From Ectobius pallidus (taxonomy: Eukaryota; Arthropoda; Insecta; Blattodea; Ectobiidae), in NCBI GenBank assembly GCA_964059195.1, contig CAXKWD010000006.1:131980539-132044538 (forward strand): a stretch of DNA of 64,000 bases, written 5' to 3'. The stretch's first letter is position 1, and each line of letters begins with the position of its first letter. The position numbers and the translations under genes are program-made. Of the stretch, positions 46,568 to 57,746 are shown piece by piece. The notes beneath the pieces were generated by a model. The model was not told where the DNA came from. It made no database searches and saw nothing but the letters and a program-made list of their open reading frames with translations.

Positions 46568-46854
46568 AAACTCCGTGGCGCCACATCCCTGAATGGACAA
46601 GGCCTACCATAGGCAGATGGCAGGTTTGGAGGCATGTGGTCAGCATGCCGACACCCACGGCCGTTATTGATGGTTTCCATGACCGGAGCCGCTACTTCTC
46701 TATCAAGTAGCTTCTCAATTTGAAACATGAGACTGAGTGCACCCGTTCCAGACCTCCATACCTCAGGAAAATCTAAGGTAGTACCAGGGATCGAATCCGA
46801 GCCTAAGGATCAGTAGTCAGCGACGCTAACCACAAGCCCACACCGGCGGTCGAA
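46568..46854 (-). mobile_element. tRNA-derived SINE, third family
   Basis: Read on the minus strand from 46854: GGTGTGGGCTTGTGGTTAGC (A-box region), GGATTCGATCCC (B box), then a body with GGTATGGAGGTCTGGAACGG, GGCATGCTGACCACATGCC and GGATGTGGCGCC. The region is clearly more GC-rich than its surroundings. AGTAGC and GCTACT in the body can form a small hairpin. No duplication found. Confidence 0.7.
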
Positions 46855-47354
46855 ACGACAGTGCGTAGTACAATTATTAGGCTATCCAGAATTACTGGAA
46901 AACGTTGTTAATCAAGGTTATTGAAAAGAAATGCGATAATCTCTAAACCTATTACAGTACCCTATTTCTTTCTAAGAAGACTTCCTCCCTCAACAACCTC
47001 TTCAGGTCGTCCACTATGGGTCTCAAAGCGAACAGTTGGGAACACTTTCACAGAGGGCTTGAACGAAAACATGTCAATGCGTCTGGTGCTGCGATGAGTA
47101 GTGAGACCATGAACTTCTTCATAAACTTGGCAGCGTTGAATTTTCTTGCTTTCTGCAATCAATTTCCGGTATTTATCATGCCTGGAGTACTTTTCTTCAG
47201 CAAGTGCTATCCATAAACCTACTAATTATGACTTTCGACTGTAGGAACTATTAGAGAATTATGAATCCTTACTGAATTTTAAGAACTAATGAAAAAATAG
47301 AGGAATAACCAATTTGTATTATTACAAGATAAGAAGGAAAAGATGAGAGTAGTA
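46855..47354. other. Unassigned sequence
   Basis: Opposed short frames at 46962-47216; nothing recognised. Confidence 0.4.
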
Positions 47355-47851
47355 TTACATGAGACATATCCGCTCCCACCACTTCCCCCAGAGTCACCCC
47401 CACCCCAATAATCTCTGCATCTCCTTCTAGCGCCATGATATTCAGCGGCGAGGCTTTGCACTCTGCTGTTCCCAACCCACCCAAATAATTAAGCCTTATG
47501 GACAACCAGCGCCATGATATATAATCATTTAGGCCCTTTTGTCAATCAGTTCATCATGTGACGTCACCCAGCCTCAAAACGTAATGACAATTAAAATTCC
47601 TGGTAACTTATTTACATCCTATTAATCATTCCGAATAATGCGATACCATTGCGGGAGTATGCATTCAGTAAGACAAGGGAATACCTCCATCCTTCCATCG
47701 AAACTTGATGAAAATTAAAATTACCTGACACCGTTCTGTTTAAGTCCTTATAACCAATCATCAATCATAGCGTAATAAGAGGCTGTCCTCACCCAAACCA
47801 CTCCTTAACCTAAAATATTATTTAAGGAGGTAGAACAGGACCTGTATAACC

Positions 47852-48390
47852 AAATAAAATAAATATTGTTAATAACCAAATTATTTTCACAGTCCCTTGC
47901 TATTCTATGGATGCACAGCCGTAGTCTCCTGAAGCCATCGTACTAGCCACCTATTCTAAATAAAATAAATATAGTTAACCAAATTATTTTCCACAATCCG
48001 TTGCTAGTCTAAGGATGCAGCGCCGTAGTCTCCTGAAGCCATCGTACTAGCCACCTAATCTAAATAAAATAAATATAGTTAACCAAATTATTTTCCACAA
48101 TCCGTTGCTAGTCTAAGGATCCAGCGCCGTAGTATCCTGAAGGCATCGTACTAGCCACCCCAGGTCAAATAAAATAAATATTGTTAATAACCAAATTATT
48201 TTCCACAGTCCGTTGCTAGTCTAAGGATGCAGAGCCGTAGTCTCCTGAAGACATCGTACTACCCATCCCGGGCCAAATAAAATAAATATTGTTAATAACC
48301 AAATTATTTTTCCACAGTCCAATGCTAGTCTAAGGACGCAGCGATATATATCTGTACTTCTCAAGGCATCACACTAGCCACCCTTACTGT
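47852..48390. repeat. Tandem repeat, five units of about 105 bp
   Basis: Unit starts AAATAAAATAAATA at 47852, 47958, 48062, 48167 and 48275. Each unit continues ACCAAATTATTTT, then GTCCGTTGCTAGTCTAAGGA, GTAGTCTCCTGAAG and CATCGTACTAGCCACC. Units differ by a few percent. Confidence 0.95.
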
Positions 48391-48631
48391 TGTCAATTAA
48401 TAAAGAGCTGCATTCCCAGAACTACAAAGAAACAGGAAAACACATACGAGTACTTGTAAGTATTAAAGACTTAAAACATCACGCCCGTCAAAGATAGATA
48501 GACGATGTAGGTCTATTATTCTATTCTATACGAATTTATCAAATAAAATTCACATCATATTCATCTGTCAATATGTATAAAACCATATAGATATATAAGC
48601 ATTCATGTTATTGCCTCATGTATAAAACTAG

Positions 48632-48829
48632 CTTAAAAGGCCCGGCGACGCTCGTGTTTTGTATTTTGACATAAAAAATTAACTAATGAAGAACGTTCGA
48701 TTTTCAAACTCGAGGTCCTTAAATAGGTATGTAGAATTGAACTTTAACTAGCATGCACAAGTTATACAAATTTCAATCCAAATTTCAAATGTACGTAAAA
48801 TAAGATATTGTTAACAAATTTTAAAATTT

Positions 48830-48863
<34 letters not shown>

Positions 48864-48865
48864 TG
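48632..48865. repeat. CCCGGCG-headed repeat plus (AT)n
   Basis: GCTTAAAAGGCCCGGCGAC then GTGTTTTGTATTTT, matching the head at 22720. It ends in (TA)n at 48833-48861. Confidence 0.6.
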
Positions 48866-49110
48866 GGCCAGAGTGTAGTCAGAAAGAAATCTACTTTATG
48901 CTGTCAATTTTGCATTACATGGACTATGTGTGCCTTCATTCCGATAGACCCATGTCTAACAATTGACTGAATTTAAATTAATTGCTGGGAGATAACACAG
49001 ACGACAGCAGAAGTTAACAATCATACCGAACAAACTATGTAAATCACCATAACATATACCCTGTGGGCTATCAGTCAGAAAGGAAATTATATCCCTTTGC
49101 AGCACAGCAG

Positions 49111-49353
49111 GCTACGCCTGTTAAGAACGATTAGACTACGTGCAATACTCAGCTGTAGGAGAAATTGCCGACCAACCGAGGAGTACTGCGGGCTTCGCCT
49201 GTTAAGAACGGTTAGACTACGTGCAATACTCAGCTGCCGGAGAAATTGCCGCAGAACCAAGGAGTATAGCGAGCTCCGCCTGTTAAGAACGACTAGGTTA
49301 CGTGCAATACTCAGCTGTCGAAGAAATTGGCGCACAACCGAGGAGTACATGAA
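49111..49353. repeat. Tandem repeat, three units of 81 bp
   Basis: Units start GCTACGCCTGTTAAGAACG (49111), GCTTCGCCTG (49192) and GCTCCGCCTG (49273). Because 81 is a multiple of three, long frames stay open on both strands (27-residue repeat LRLLRTxRLRAILSCRRN). Open frames here are a side effect of the period. Confidence 0.95.
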
Positions 49354-49703
49354 GTTTCGAAAAGGTTTGATAATTTCTTGCAAGTTGAAACCTACTTGAA
49401 GCAATCTTCGAACATTATTAATTTTGTCATTTTTCCTTCTGTGTTTAAGATATTTTTCATAAAAACTTACAGTTCCACCTTTCACTAGAGTTTTAGAAAT
49501 AAAAATAAAAAATCACCTATCATACCTTATATAGTTATGCAGGAAAACAGCTAATTTACGCATGCAACTATGCACTAAACCCTCAGAAACAATAGCTAAA
49601 CACTTATAATCCCACTACGGAACGCTTTAAAACACTTTTACAGGAGAAATTCACATCACTTTTATTTATACCTTCACTTTTCAAAACGTTCTGAAAAGGA
49701 ATA

Positions 49704-49731
49704 TAATTATTATTAATATTTATTATTATTA

Positions 49732-49771
<40 letters not shown>
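49704..49771. repeat. (ATT)n microsatellite
   Basis: Interrupted ATT units with ATTTATT breaks. Confidence 0.9.
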
Positions 49772-49773
<2 letters not shown>

Positions 49774-49943
49774 ACGATTAATTCTTGACCCTATAGTTCG
49801 CTCCGAAAAGAACTCAGTTCAAATTAAGGGAACTGATCAAGAAAATAAATTACATTTCGAACCGTACATTCCATATTTAGGAGGCAAATACAGTACAATA
49901 TTTCAAATTGGAATTTAATGGACTGTATTGTACTGTACTAGCA

Positions 49944-50230
49944 GGTACCCGCGGCTTCGCCCACGATAATTAATTGAAAAATTAAAAATTAAGAGTATAA
50001 TAATTATTAAAGCATTATAATTATTAACATTTGCACGCGAATCATTCGTAAACTAAACCATTAATAATAATTAATGGAACAGCTGAAATTTCGGCTTTAG
50101 AGTACATTCCACGATTAGAAAGCGCCGCCTGAGAAAACGATCTCAGATTCGATTATGCAGTTCCAAAGCTAACTGTAAACACTGATAATACCACTGCCTT
50201 CTAGATTGTATTACTCGTGTGTAATTCTCG
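49944..50230. repeat. Interspersed repeat with GCCCGCGGCTTCGCCC head, copy 2
   Basis: Closely matches 2498-2790 from GTACCCGCGGCTTCGCCC through TAATTCTCGAG, then joins the inverted 105-bp units. Confidence 0.8.
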
Positions 50231-50395
50231 AGATGCCTTCAGGATACTACGGCGCTGGATCCTTAGACTAGCAACGGATTGTGGAAAATAATTTGGTTAT
50301 TATCAATACTTATTTTATTTGGCCTGGGATGACTAGTACGATGCCTTCAGGAGTTTAAGGCGCTGCATCCTTAGACTAGCAACGGACTGTGGAGA
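50231..50395 (-). repeat. Inverted units of the 105-bp repeat
   Basis: Minus strand of the units at 47852-48390: CTTCAGGATACTACGGCGCT, TTAGACTAGCAACGGA, TAATTTGGTTATTATC, then a second shorter unit. Confidence 0.9.
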
Positions 50396-50452
50396 TTATT
50401 GGGGTGGAGTGACTCTGGGGGAAGTGGTGGGAACGGATATGCCTCATGTAAG

Positions 50453-50714
50453 GACTCCTAGATCCAAGTTTTTTTAAAACGAATTAACGTTCAATTTAGA
50501 TAGTATGAAACATTTTTGGAATAAATTCGTTAAATCTTTACAGCGAAGTTAATAGTTTCTCGTTACACAAAATACAATGCACCTTGAAAACTCTACAGTT
50601 ATTTCATTTACATCCTCCATAGGTCTATAAAATATGAATTAATGAATAAATGAAAGAATGAATGAATGTCTATACACACACTAGGCCTATATCGTAGATA
50701 TTTTTGAAAATATA
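50453..50714. other. Unassigned AT-rich sequence
   Basis: Short GAATGAATGAA tract near 50655; nothing else recognised. Confidence 0.4.
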
Positions 50715-50722
50715 CATATTAC

Positions 50723-51421
50723 TAGGGCCCGGATTTTTAGGCTATTATAAAAGGTATTTTAGCTTTTTATGTTCGGGGAAGAGCCCGTTTTGGGTTTTAA
50801 ACAAACTATTTTAGCCGTCTTAAGAAAACACTAATATTAACACCGAAAATTGAATTATAAGTTTGACACAGTTATTCCAGTTTATTTTTAAAGAAAATAA
50901 ACAAGTAACTATTCCTTATATCGGCACTCGAAAAATAGCATACAAAATTGAGATACTTACCCTTCACTGGTACATTTATTCTTTCTTTTTATAGTATTTT
51001 AATGAGAAGTCTGTAATTCAACGAACGAACACTAAAAGGTGGTAATAATTTAAAAATAATAATGTGTTCATGAAAAATACCAACTTCATTTGAACAGGGT
51101 TCATGTAACGAGTAGCAAAAGTATTTTAAATTTCCTCTTTAGCCCCTGCTTTTTCAAGAAAAGTCCTCTTTAGCCCTTAGTTTTTCAGGAAAAGTCCTCT
51201 TTTTCCCCTAGTTTTTCAGTAAAAGTCCTCTTTAGCCACTAGTTCTTCAGTAAAATTCCTCCTTAGCCCCTTTCAGGCCCTTCAGTCTGATTTAGCCCAT
51301 TTTAGGTTCTGTAAGATTCATATATTCGGAAGCAAGGGGCATGAAACGAAAAAATACGTTAAAATTTTCTAATTAGGAAGCTTGGAAAAAAATAGGTGAA
51401 TACCTTCAAATCCGGGCCTTA
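50723..51421. mobile_element. hAT-type MITE, TAGGGCCCGGATT ends, with internal tandem array
   Basis: The ends TAGGGCCCGGATTTT and, reversed, TAAGGCCCGGATTTG are flanked by an exact 8-bp duplication CATATTAC (50715-50722, 51422-51429). At 51133-51271 a 31-bp unit (TCCTCTTTAGCCC ... GTTTTTCAG) is repeated about 4.5 times. Member of the family at 26063 and 40044. Confidence 0.92.
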
Positions 51422-51429
51422 CATATTAC

Positions 51430-52644
51430 ATGTCGTGCAGATGGTAAGTTAGAATTATATGCCATGTCTTAACTGACTTGGGGCATGAAATACATTATAT
51501 AATAACGCTATACAACTTACTATGATACTTCATCTCTGGATTACAGTAGAACGTCCACAGATCCCACACAAAGGCTGTATTCTGTAATGAAAACTCCTAG
51601 TCTTACAGAGAAGACTGGATGTTAGCTCAGCGCGAGGTTGTAATGAATAGATAATGAATGACAGAGCTTGCAATAAGCTCTTGTGTTTGCTGAAGACAAG
51701 TCTCATTCAGGGATATACAACCTTTGGTTCAAGTTAGAACGAATGCTATGAATATTTAATAAATTCGAAATAGCAGGAAGCTCGTTTTCCTATCCTCAGA
51801 ATGAAAGAATTTACATGCTTGGCAGTATTAACTTATATAATTCAAATCTTGTATATAAATTCCGCCTGATAAAATAATGGGATATTCCGAGATCAGGTAA
51901 TTGAATACAAACCTCTAATTATTAATAAATATCTGCTTTTTTCCCTATAAATTTATTTCTACCTTTACCTATCTCATAAGAAAGTAGCCACATAATAGAA
52001 TTCACATCATTTTCTGCACAGTATTCATCCTGATTCTAGAAGAATTTATTTATTTATTTAACTTGGCGGAGTTGAGGCAATATTATTATCATTATGTTAT
52101 TACTGATTTGTGTTATGAATTATTTAAAAGAATTGCGGAAGTCATTTTTATAATAGCCTATGCTCGTTTTTCTATAATCCACCTACATTTTTGCTTCAGG
52201 TGTTTTCCTACAATCTCCCCCCCCCCCCCAACAATTTCTAAGTGCATTTATTGTCTACCACAAAAATTTACTTTTAAAAAGAGATTTTTTGAACAGTTTG
52301 ACAAGAGTATTTTTACCAATTGTAGTATAGGTCTATAACTTTTAGGCTAACATATCAGGCAAACAGAAATCGAGAATCGGTGATCAAACTCAGTTTACAT
52401 AAATTTTAAATTCTCATAAAAATGAAGGTTCTTGATGTAGTCCATATCTACGTTTCAAAGATTAGACAATATCGAAAAATCTAGATTTCTTATGGGAAAT
52501 CAAACCCACGAGCTTCCTCTTATTAGCGCAGTGCATCCACATACTCGATAATATTGTTCACATTATTATTTTTAATTAAAACAACTAAACTGACGAATGC
52601 CACGGAAGGCAAGAATTCCTGCTTAGAAAATGTAGTATACGGCT
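51430..52644. other. Unassigned sequence
   Basis: A short C tract at 52219-52229. The frame at 52063-52338 shows no domain. Nothing else recognised. Confidence 0.4.
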
Positions 52645-52830
52645 CCCTGCCATAGACCTTGGAAATCTTTAGGGTTTCCGATTTTTCAGAAAATAAGCGC
52701 ATGCAAGTTGTCAATCTCTTTATTTACGGAATTCCTCCTGGCACTCATTTCTGTTGGAGGCTGAGTCGACCTCAGGGCTATATTGTCCCCATGTGGATTA
52801 TTATAATTGAAAATTCTTTACGAACAAACC
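52645..52830 (-). mobile_element. SINE fragment (family of 54080), antisense, diverged
   Basis: On the + strand GCCATAGACC, GATTTTTCAG, GCAAGTTGTC, CTCCTGGCACTCATTTCTGT, GGAGGCTGAGTCGACC and GGATTATTATAATTGAAAA follow the reverse complement of the SINE body in order. The tRNA-like head is lost. Confidence 0.75.
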
Positions 52831-52972
52831 GGAAATCTAACCTCCAAACTTCCGATTTTCAGCACAGCGCTTCACCTTTAGTCTGCATAGATATGTATAG
52901 GGCATAAATTTAATAACGGGCTTTAGATCTAATGCTATGAGTAATTCAGAACTCTTGAGTACGAGCCTATTA

Positions 52973-53567
52973 CAGAAAAATCTCGTTAATCCGGATTAAG
53001 TGGGGAATAAATTGACGGGTAAAATAATCTAAAAGAACAGTACAATATGCGCTAAAGCTTATTTACAAGGACAAAACACGTTAAGGTGTATTTAAAAGAA
53101 TATGCAGGAATACACTACACAGTACAGTAAAATATAGAGCAAAAATGTACGTATATAGTATAATCCAACACATACGTAATGCGGGCCTGTCTCTGCCAGG
53201 GGCGGATCCAGAGCTTATTGAAGGAAGGGGCAGACATTAACGAGAGATTGCCATTACTTGGGGTGTGGGGGTATGAAATATCCCCCCCCAAAAAAAAAGG
53301 GGAATCCGGGTCTCCCGAAAATAATAAAGAATGAAATGCAAAATGAGTTTTTAGGTCTTCTAGGTGATTCCTCCAAATTTCTCAGCAGACTCTGCCCGGA
53401 GTCTTATTTCTGTTGAGAAATTTGTAGGTTTTAAATATTATTAGGCTACATAAAAAATAAAACCATTGATCAAATATAACACTTTCTACCTTTAACTTAA
53501 AGTAAGTCCTGGTCTGAAATTGTTCAGAAGAAATAAATAAATAAATAATAACAATAATAATAATAAC

Positions 53568-53603
<36 letters not shown>

Positions 53604-53989
53604 GATAACTAACTCGAACAACTGCTGTCTTATGGTTGTCACGGCTACGCATTTGACACAAGGCGTCCATAACATTAATACTATTCAACTTGAACATTTT
53701 AAAAATCTCAGGTTGAAACAGAGCGAACACAAAAATGATTTTAATTTACTTTGTATTTAATTAAGTTTTAATGTTATTAGGCAATTGCTTTCGACGAATA
53801 AAAAGTCAAAAAATGAAAAATCAATACAAAAAGGGGGTCGCCGGCCACTATGGCCCATCCCTTGGATCCGCCTCTGGGCTCTGCACCATTCGAAACTTTT
53901 GCTGCGGAAGCTGGTTTGAAGTTTTCTTTTTCCTGTCCGGATTAAGCGAAGAAGGGCTTATCCGGGTCCGTATTAACGAGAGTTTACTG
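52973..53989. mobile_element. Pogo/Tigger-like MITE interrupted by a hAT MITE
   Basis: The left end CAGAAAAATCTCGTTAATCC and right end read backwards CAGTAAACTCTCGTTAATAC, with TA on both sides (52971-52972, 53990-53991), are typical of pogo/Tigger elements. Without the hAT insertion at 53197-53884 it would be about 330 bp. No transposase. Confidence 0.85.
53197..53876. mobile_element. hAT-type MITE, CAGGGGCGGATCCA ends
   Basis: The ends are CAGGGGCGGATCCA and, reversed, CAGAGGCGGATCCA. The flanking 8-mers GTCTCTGC and GGCTCTGC match at 7 of 8. Contains a C tract near 53281-53288 and a (TAA)n microsatellite at 53533-53602. Nested in the pogo-like MITE. Confidence 0.9.
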
Positions 53990-54079
53990 TACCATAATGT
54001 TTTCGTTAGTACGAAGTTTTGTTATTGCCTGCTGACGTAATTGCTTTCTTGAAATATACTCCAGTAGTATCATTTGAGA

Positions 54080-54391
54080 GGGGTACGCCGTAGCGTAGTG
54101 GTTGAGGCGCTGCGCTACAAACCGGAAGGTCGCGGGTTCGATCCCCGATGAGGTTGTTGGAGTTTTTCAATTGGCCTAATCCTTCTGGTGGCACTATGGC
54201 GCTGGGGTCGACTCAGCCTCTAACAGAAATGAGTACCAGGAGCAATTCTGGGGGTAAAGGCGGCCGGTGCGTAAGGCTGACAACCTTACCACCTTCATGT
54301 GCCGATGTCTAAAAATCTGGGAGCCTCAACCTCCTGGAACCCTCTGGGCCTCCATGGCCTGTAATAGGGAACACTTTACTTTACTTTACTT
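54080..54391 (+). mobile_element. Full-length tRNA-derived SINE with target duplication
   Basis: Head: A-box region TAGCGTAGTGGTTGAGGCGC and B box GGTTCGATCCC, with a T-arm-like fold. A unique body of about 230 bp follows, with GGCGCTGGGGTCGACTCAGC, ACAGAAATGAGTACCAGGAG and GGGCCTCCATGGCC. It ends in an ACTTT tail of about four units. An exact 15-bp duplication TAGTATCATTTGAGA flanks it (54065-54079, 54392-54406). Three older copies occur at 8515, 13769 and 52645, all antisense. It depends on a LINE for movement. Confidence 0.95.
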
Positions 54392-54406
54392 TAGTATCAT
54401 TTGAGA

Positions 54407-57400
54407 AATGATACTGACTAAGACAAATTGACTGGAGATTCAACTCTACAATTAAGAAACCCTCTTAAACAAACCGTATCTCAACGCATATTAGCGTTAA
54501 CCCCTTAATAAAGATAACGATTAATTGTAGGTACATATCGAGTGGAATAGCGAGGGAGCGAGTATATTTTGATTTAATCATTTTGTTTAGCGTTGCGCCA
54601 GTTTAAATTAATGGGGAAGTGAGGGGTAGAGGAGCGGATCACTTGAGCTAGTCCTTAACGATCCCTCGTCGGCAGCTTGAAGCAGTAAAACCACGCAACA
54701 AACCAATTATAAACCCCGTGATGCTTCAGCAGTGCAAGATAATTCAACTTATCTTCTCTGCAGATCTGACTTGGCACAACTGTCTTCACTGTAGATACAA
54801 TCTGATACGAATCTGCGTCTATCATAATGATGATGAGGATGACGTCGAAATTCTTAAGAGGCCTATGAAAATTCTTAATATTTATTCGCTGTTGAAGGTT
54901 TCTTTCAACATTCCATTCCCAACAGCTATGTTAAAACGGGTATAAACCTTGCTTAAGAGGATACATTCTGTGAAGCGAGAAATCTTGAGCAGTATCTTCC
55001 GAAGGGCCACTAAGCCCAGAATCCCAGGATTAATAGCCTACGGTATATGATTTTAAGTCATATATATACATAACAGCATCATGGCGTCATATCAGTAACA
55101 ACTTGCCCAGCCAAAACTTGTTTTCAACCTGAAGGCATGTAAAATACATATCTAAGAACCAATACGAAAAAGGATAGGTTGAACGATGCTTTAATAAAAT
55201 AATCTGGGGAAAATTTGTGTGTTTCTTTTCTTCGTGAAGCATTGTTTCGTTATCAGATTGGTTCGCGTTATAGGTGCGGATATAGAAGGGAGGGGGACGG
55301 TTGAACCAATGGTTATCCACTGCTTTCTAAATACATCAGTAAGGATACATGAGTATTTTGTCTATATTCCAAAAAATGAAACTTTATTGTATTTAGTAAT
55401 TTCTTTGAGATCCTTCAAGATGAAATCACATGATAAGAAGTTTGTAAGCTGTAAGGTGTGGAAAGGAATTAATAACAGCAAGTTGTGTTAAGTGTTTTAT
55501 GAAGGAATAAATCACATAAGAACTTGAAGTAATATGAAGATCTTAATTTGTTACGAGGCGAGAAGTGGCCTTGTAAAATATCTAGTACCTATTGAAATCT
55601 TATATTCCACCAGATTATAACTGCCTACATCGAATGTTATAGGCACATTCGAAAAATGAGTAACTTTATGGCTAATATTCAGTTGCACAACTACGGTCTT
55701 TATTTCACACATGAATGCCGACAGAACGTTAGAAAACCAGACCTAGCCAAAGATACTATTAAATCTTTTCCAAATAGCGAGTTGGTGCTCTTACTTTTCA
55801 TTCAAGAAATGGCACGCTCTTTTTTAAAATAGGTCTAATTTGTTTGAAAAATAATTATATTTCGTATTATTAAAAAGGACTTCACGGACATCTGAATTAT
55901 TAGAAATATTAATTACAAATTCTCAGGCAATATCTGGAAGATTTCCCGAGAATTTGTATCGATTAATATCTGCCGTGGGAGTATTTAATCTCATAAACCT
56001 GTTCAAGTATGAAACTAACTCAACCAAATAATTTGTAAAAAAAAAAAAATGTTGATTTCATTTAAGACATGTGAGGATGACGAATGTAGGCCTATCACTA
56101 CTGACTAGCGGTCGATTTAACGAGTGGCGCTTCTTCCTACCAGATCAAAGCGATGACAGACACTACTGTGGGTTCTTACTGTATATCCTAAATAATCCCA
56201 CCACCTTCTCTTCGGCTTCTTTAAAATCATTCGTTATCAAAGTATACAGTATTACGAAAATCTGGATTTTTGTTTTGACATATGTCCTTAACAAGCTTAC
56301 CTGGATTAAACCTACTAGTTCATACCAAAATGTTATAGTATACCATTCTTCAAGACATGTTTGCTATAAAAATAATTTTTTAGAACTATGTAAAAAATTC
56401 GAGTTCAGTTTATTTATTTAAGATTCATCAGTGATTTGGTCCCGAAACTCCGAAAAAGCAGTCCAAGGGCAGTTCCATTATTGCATTTTTATATATTTTA
56501 CGAAGGAAATAGTATATGTAGCCCAATGTTCATTTAACTGATCTTAAGACGAAGAAGAAGACAACAAAAAATATTTAAAAATATGCAAGAGAAACAAATA
56601 TTTACCGGTTATACTATAGCCTATAATATATTTTAATATGTAATATCATAATTTTTATTTCTATTTAATGTAATTTTTGCGAGAAAATCGGAACTTTCAT
56701 TGTAAGGAAAGTTGATAACCCCTCTTAACCGAAATTTCTTTACACGTCAAAGAAGAGAGATAAATAGATAAAACATCGGCAGGCCTGTCCAAAGAATGCA
56801 TAATTACATATGTTTATAGCGGCGTACACTAGTAAAATAATAAATTCTAATATTACTGAAGTTACTAACATATGCTCCCGATTAGCAGAAAATATGCCTT
56901 CTAAAATACCACAAACAAGATCGAAAATAAGTAAATCATAATTGTATTTTAGAACAACTTACATTTCTTTAAATGTCAAAGAAAAACGACAAAGAAATAA
57001 AACATCGATACATTTTATTTTGAGTATTCAAGAACTCAATTTTAAAATTGGCTATAGTCAACAGAGGTAACCGTTAGAAGTCTTAGAACAAAACGACTTC
57101 TTTATAAAGAGTATATTTTCCTTAAGTAGTCACAGTAATTGTTTCTGATATTCTTGACGGGCTCACATATTGCCTTCTTGGCTGTTCGAGGATTACAGAG
57201 TAAAAAAAATTAACGTTACAAACGTATTGAAATAGCAGCAGCTTCTTTACTCCTCTTGAAATTGAAGTGCTCGCCACTAAAGAAGAGGGATGAAATAAAC
57301 ATCTGGATATGAAGTGATGCCAGTTTCTGTTTTAACGTACTGGCACCCATCCCTAAGATGATACACTCTCCGTTCCATAATATGGTATAGATAAGTTAAA

Positions 57401-57598
57401 TTCTAAAAAGTTACAGTAGATGTTTAAGTTGTATGTAGATGTATACTACATTGTCTTTTAAAATTATCTGATACTCTAATAATGCATGTTATGCCACATT
57501 ATTCTGTACATATTGACAATTTCATTGCAGCTGTCTTAATAGCATCCTTCTTTAAGGTACCATATTCCTTGAATTGGAGTACGAATTGTAGAATGGTA
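54407..57598. other. Unassigned AT-rich sequence
   Basis: Frames at 54718, 55219 and 56071 (116 residues) show no domain. At about 56740, 56965 and 57255 the phrases CAAAGAA and AAATAAAACATC recur loosely, hinting at a decayed repeat. No gene recognised. Confidence 0.35.
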
Positions 57599-57744
57599 TA
57601 GTCCGTGCATTTAGACGAGAGCACTGTAAACACAATGCGCAGTGGAATCAGTCATCACGTGTTTCATACTAGCAACACACTCCCCTTCCGTCCCGCCCTA
57701 TCTCTGCGGCGCATGCAAGTGCTCACGTCTAAATGCACAGGCTG
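57599..57744. mobile_element. 146-bp MITE, TGCATTTAGACG inverted repeats
   Basis: 57601-57624 (GTCCGTGCATTTAGACGAGA) and the reverse of 57719-57742 (GCCTGTGCATTTAGACGTGA) match at most positions. TA lies on each side (57597-57598, 57745-57746). The centre is GC-rich (CCGTCCCGCC). Confidence 0.7.
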
Positions 57745-57746
57745 TA

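Larger units (their letters stand above)
47355..50452. mobile_element. Foldback-like structure with tandem repeats in both arms
   Basis: 47355-47415 and the reverse of 50393-50452 match closely (TTACATGAG, CCCACCACTTCCCCCAGAG, CCCCAATAATCTC). The left arm then holds five direct units of about 105 bp (47852-48390). The right arm holds two inverted units of the same sequence (50231-50395). The interior has a CCCGGCG-headed repeat at 48632, an 81-bp triplet repeat at 49111 and a GCCCGCGGCTTCGCCC repeat at 49944. Foldback-type elements are known for long inverted ends built of tandem repeats. No target duplication or frame was found. Confidence 0.6.

Noticed and set aside
49087..49485. Open frames of 100 and 132 codons on both strands
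   Set aside because: Explained by three 81-bp tandem units; a period divisible by three keeps several frames open.
53382..53730. Frames rich in I or Y runs
   Set aside because: Translation of the (TAA)n microsatellite.
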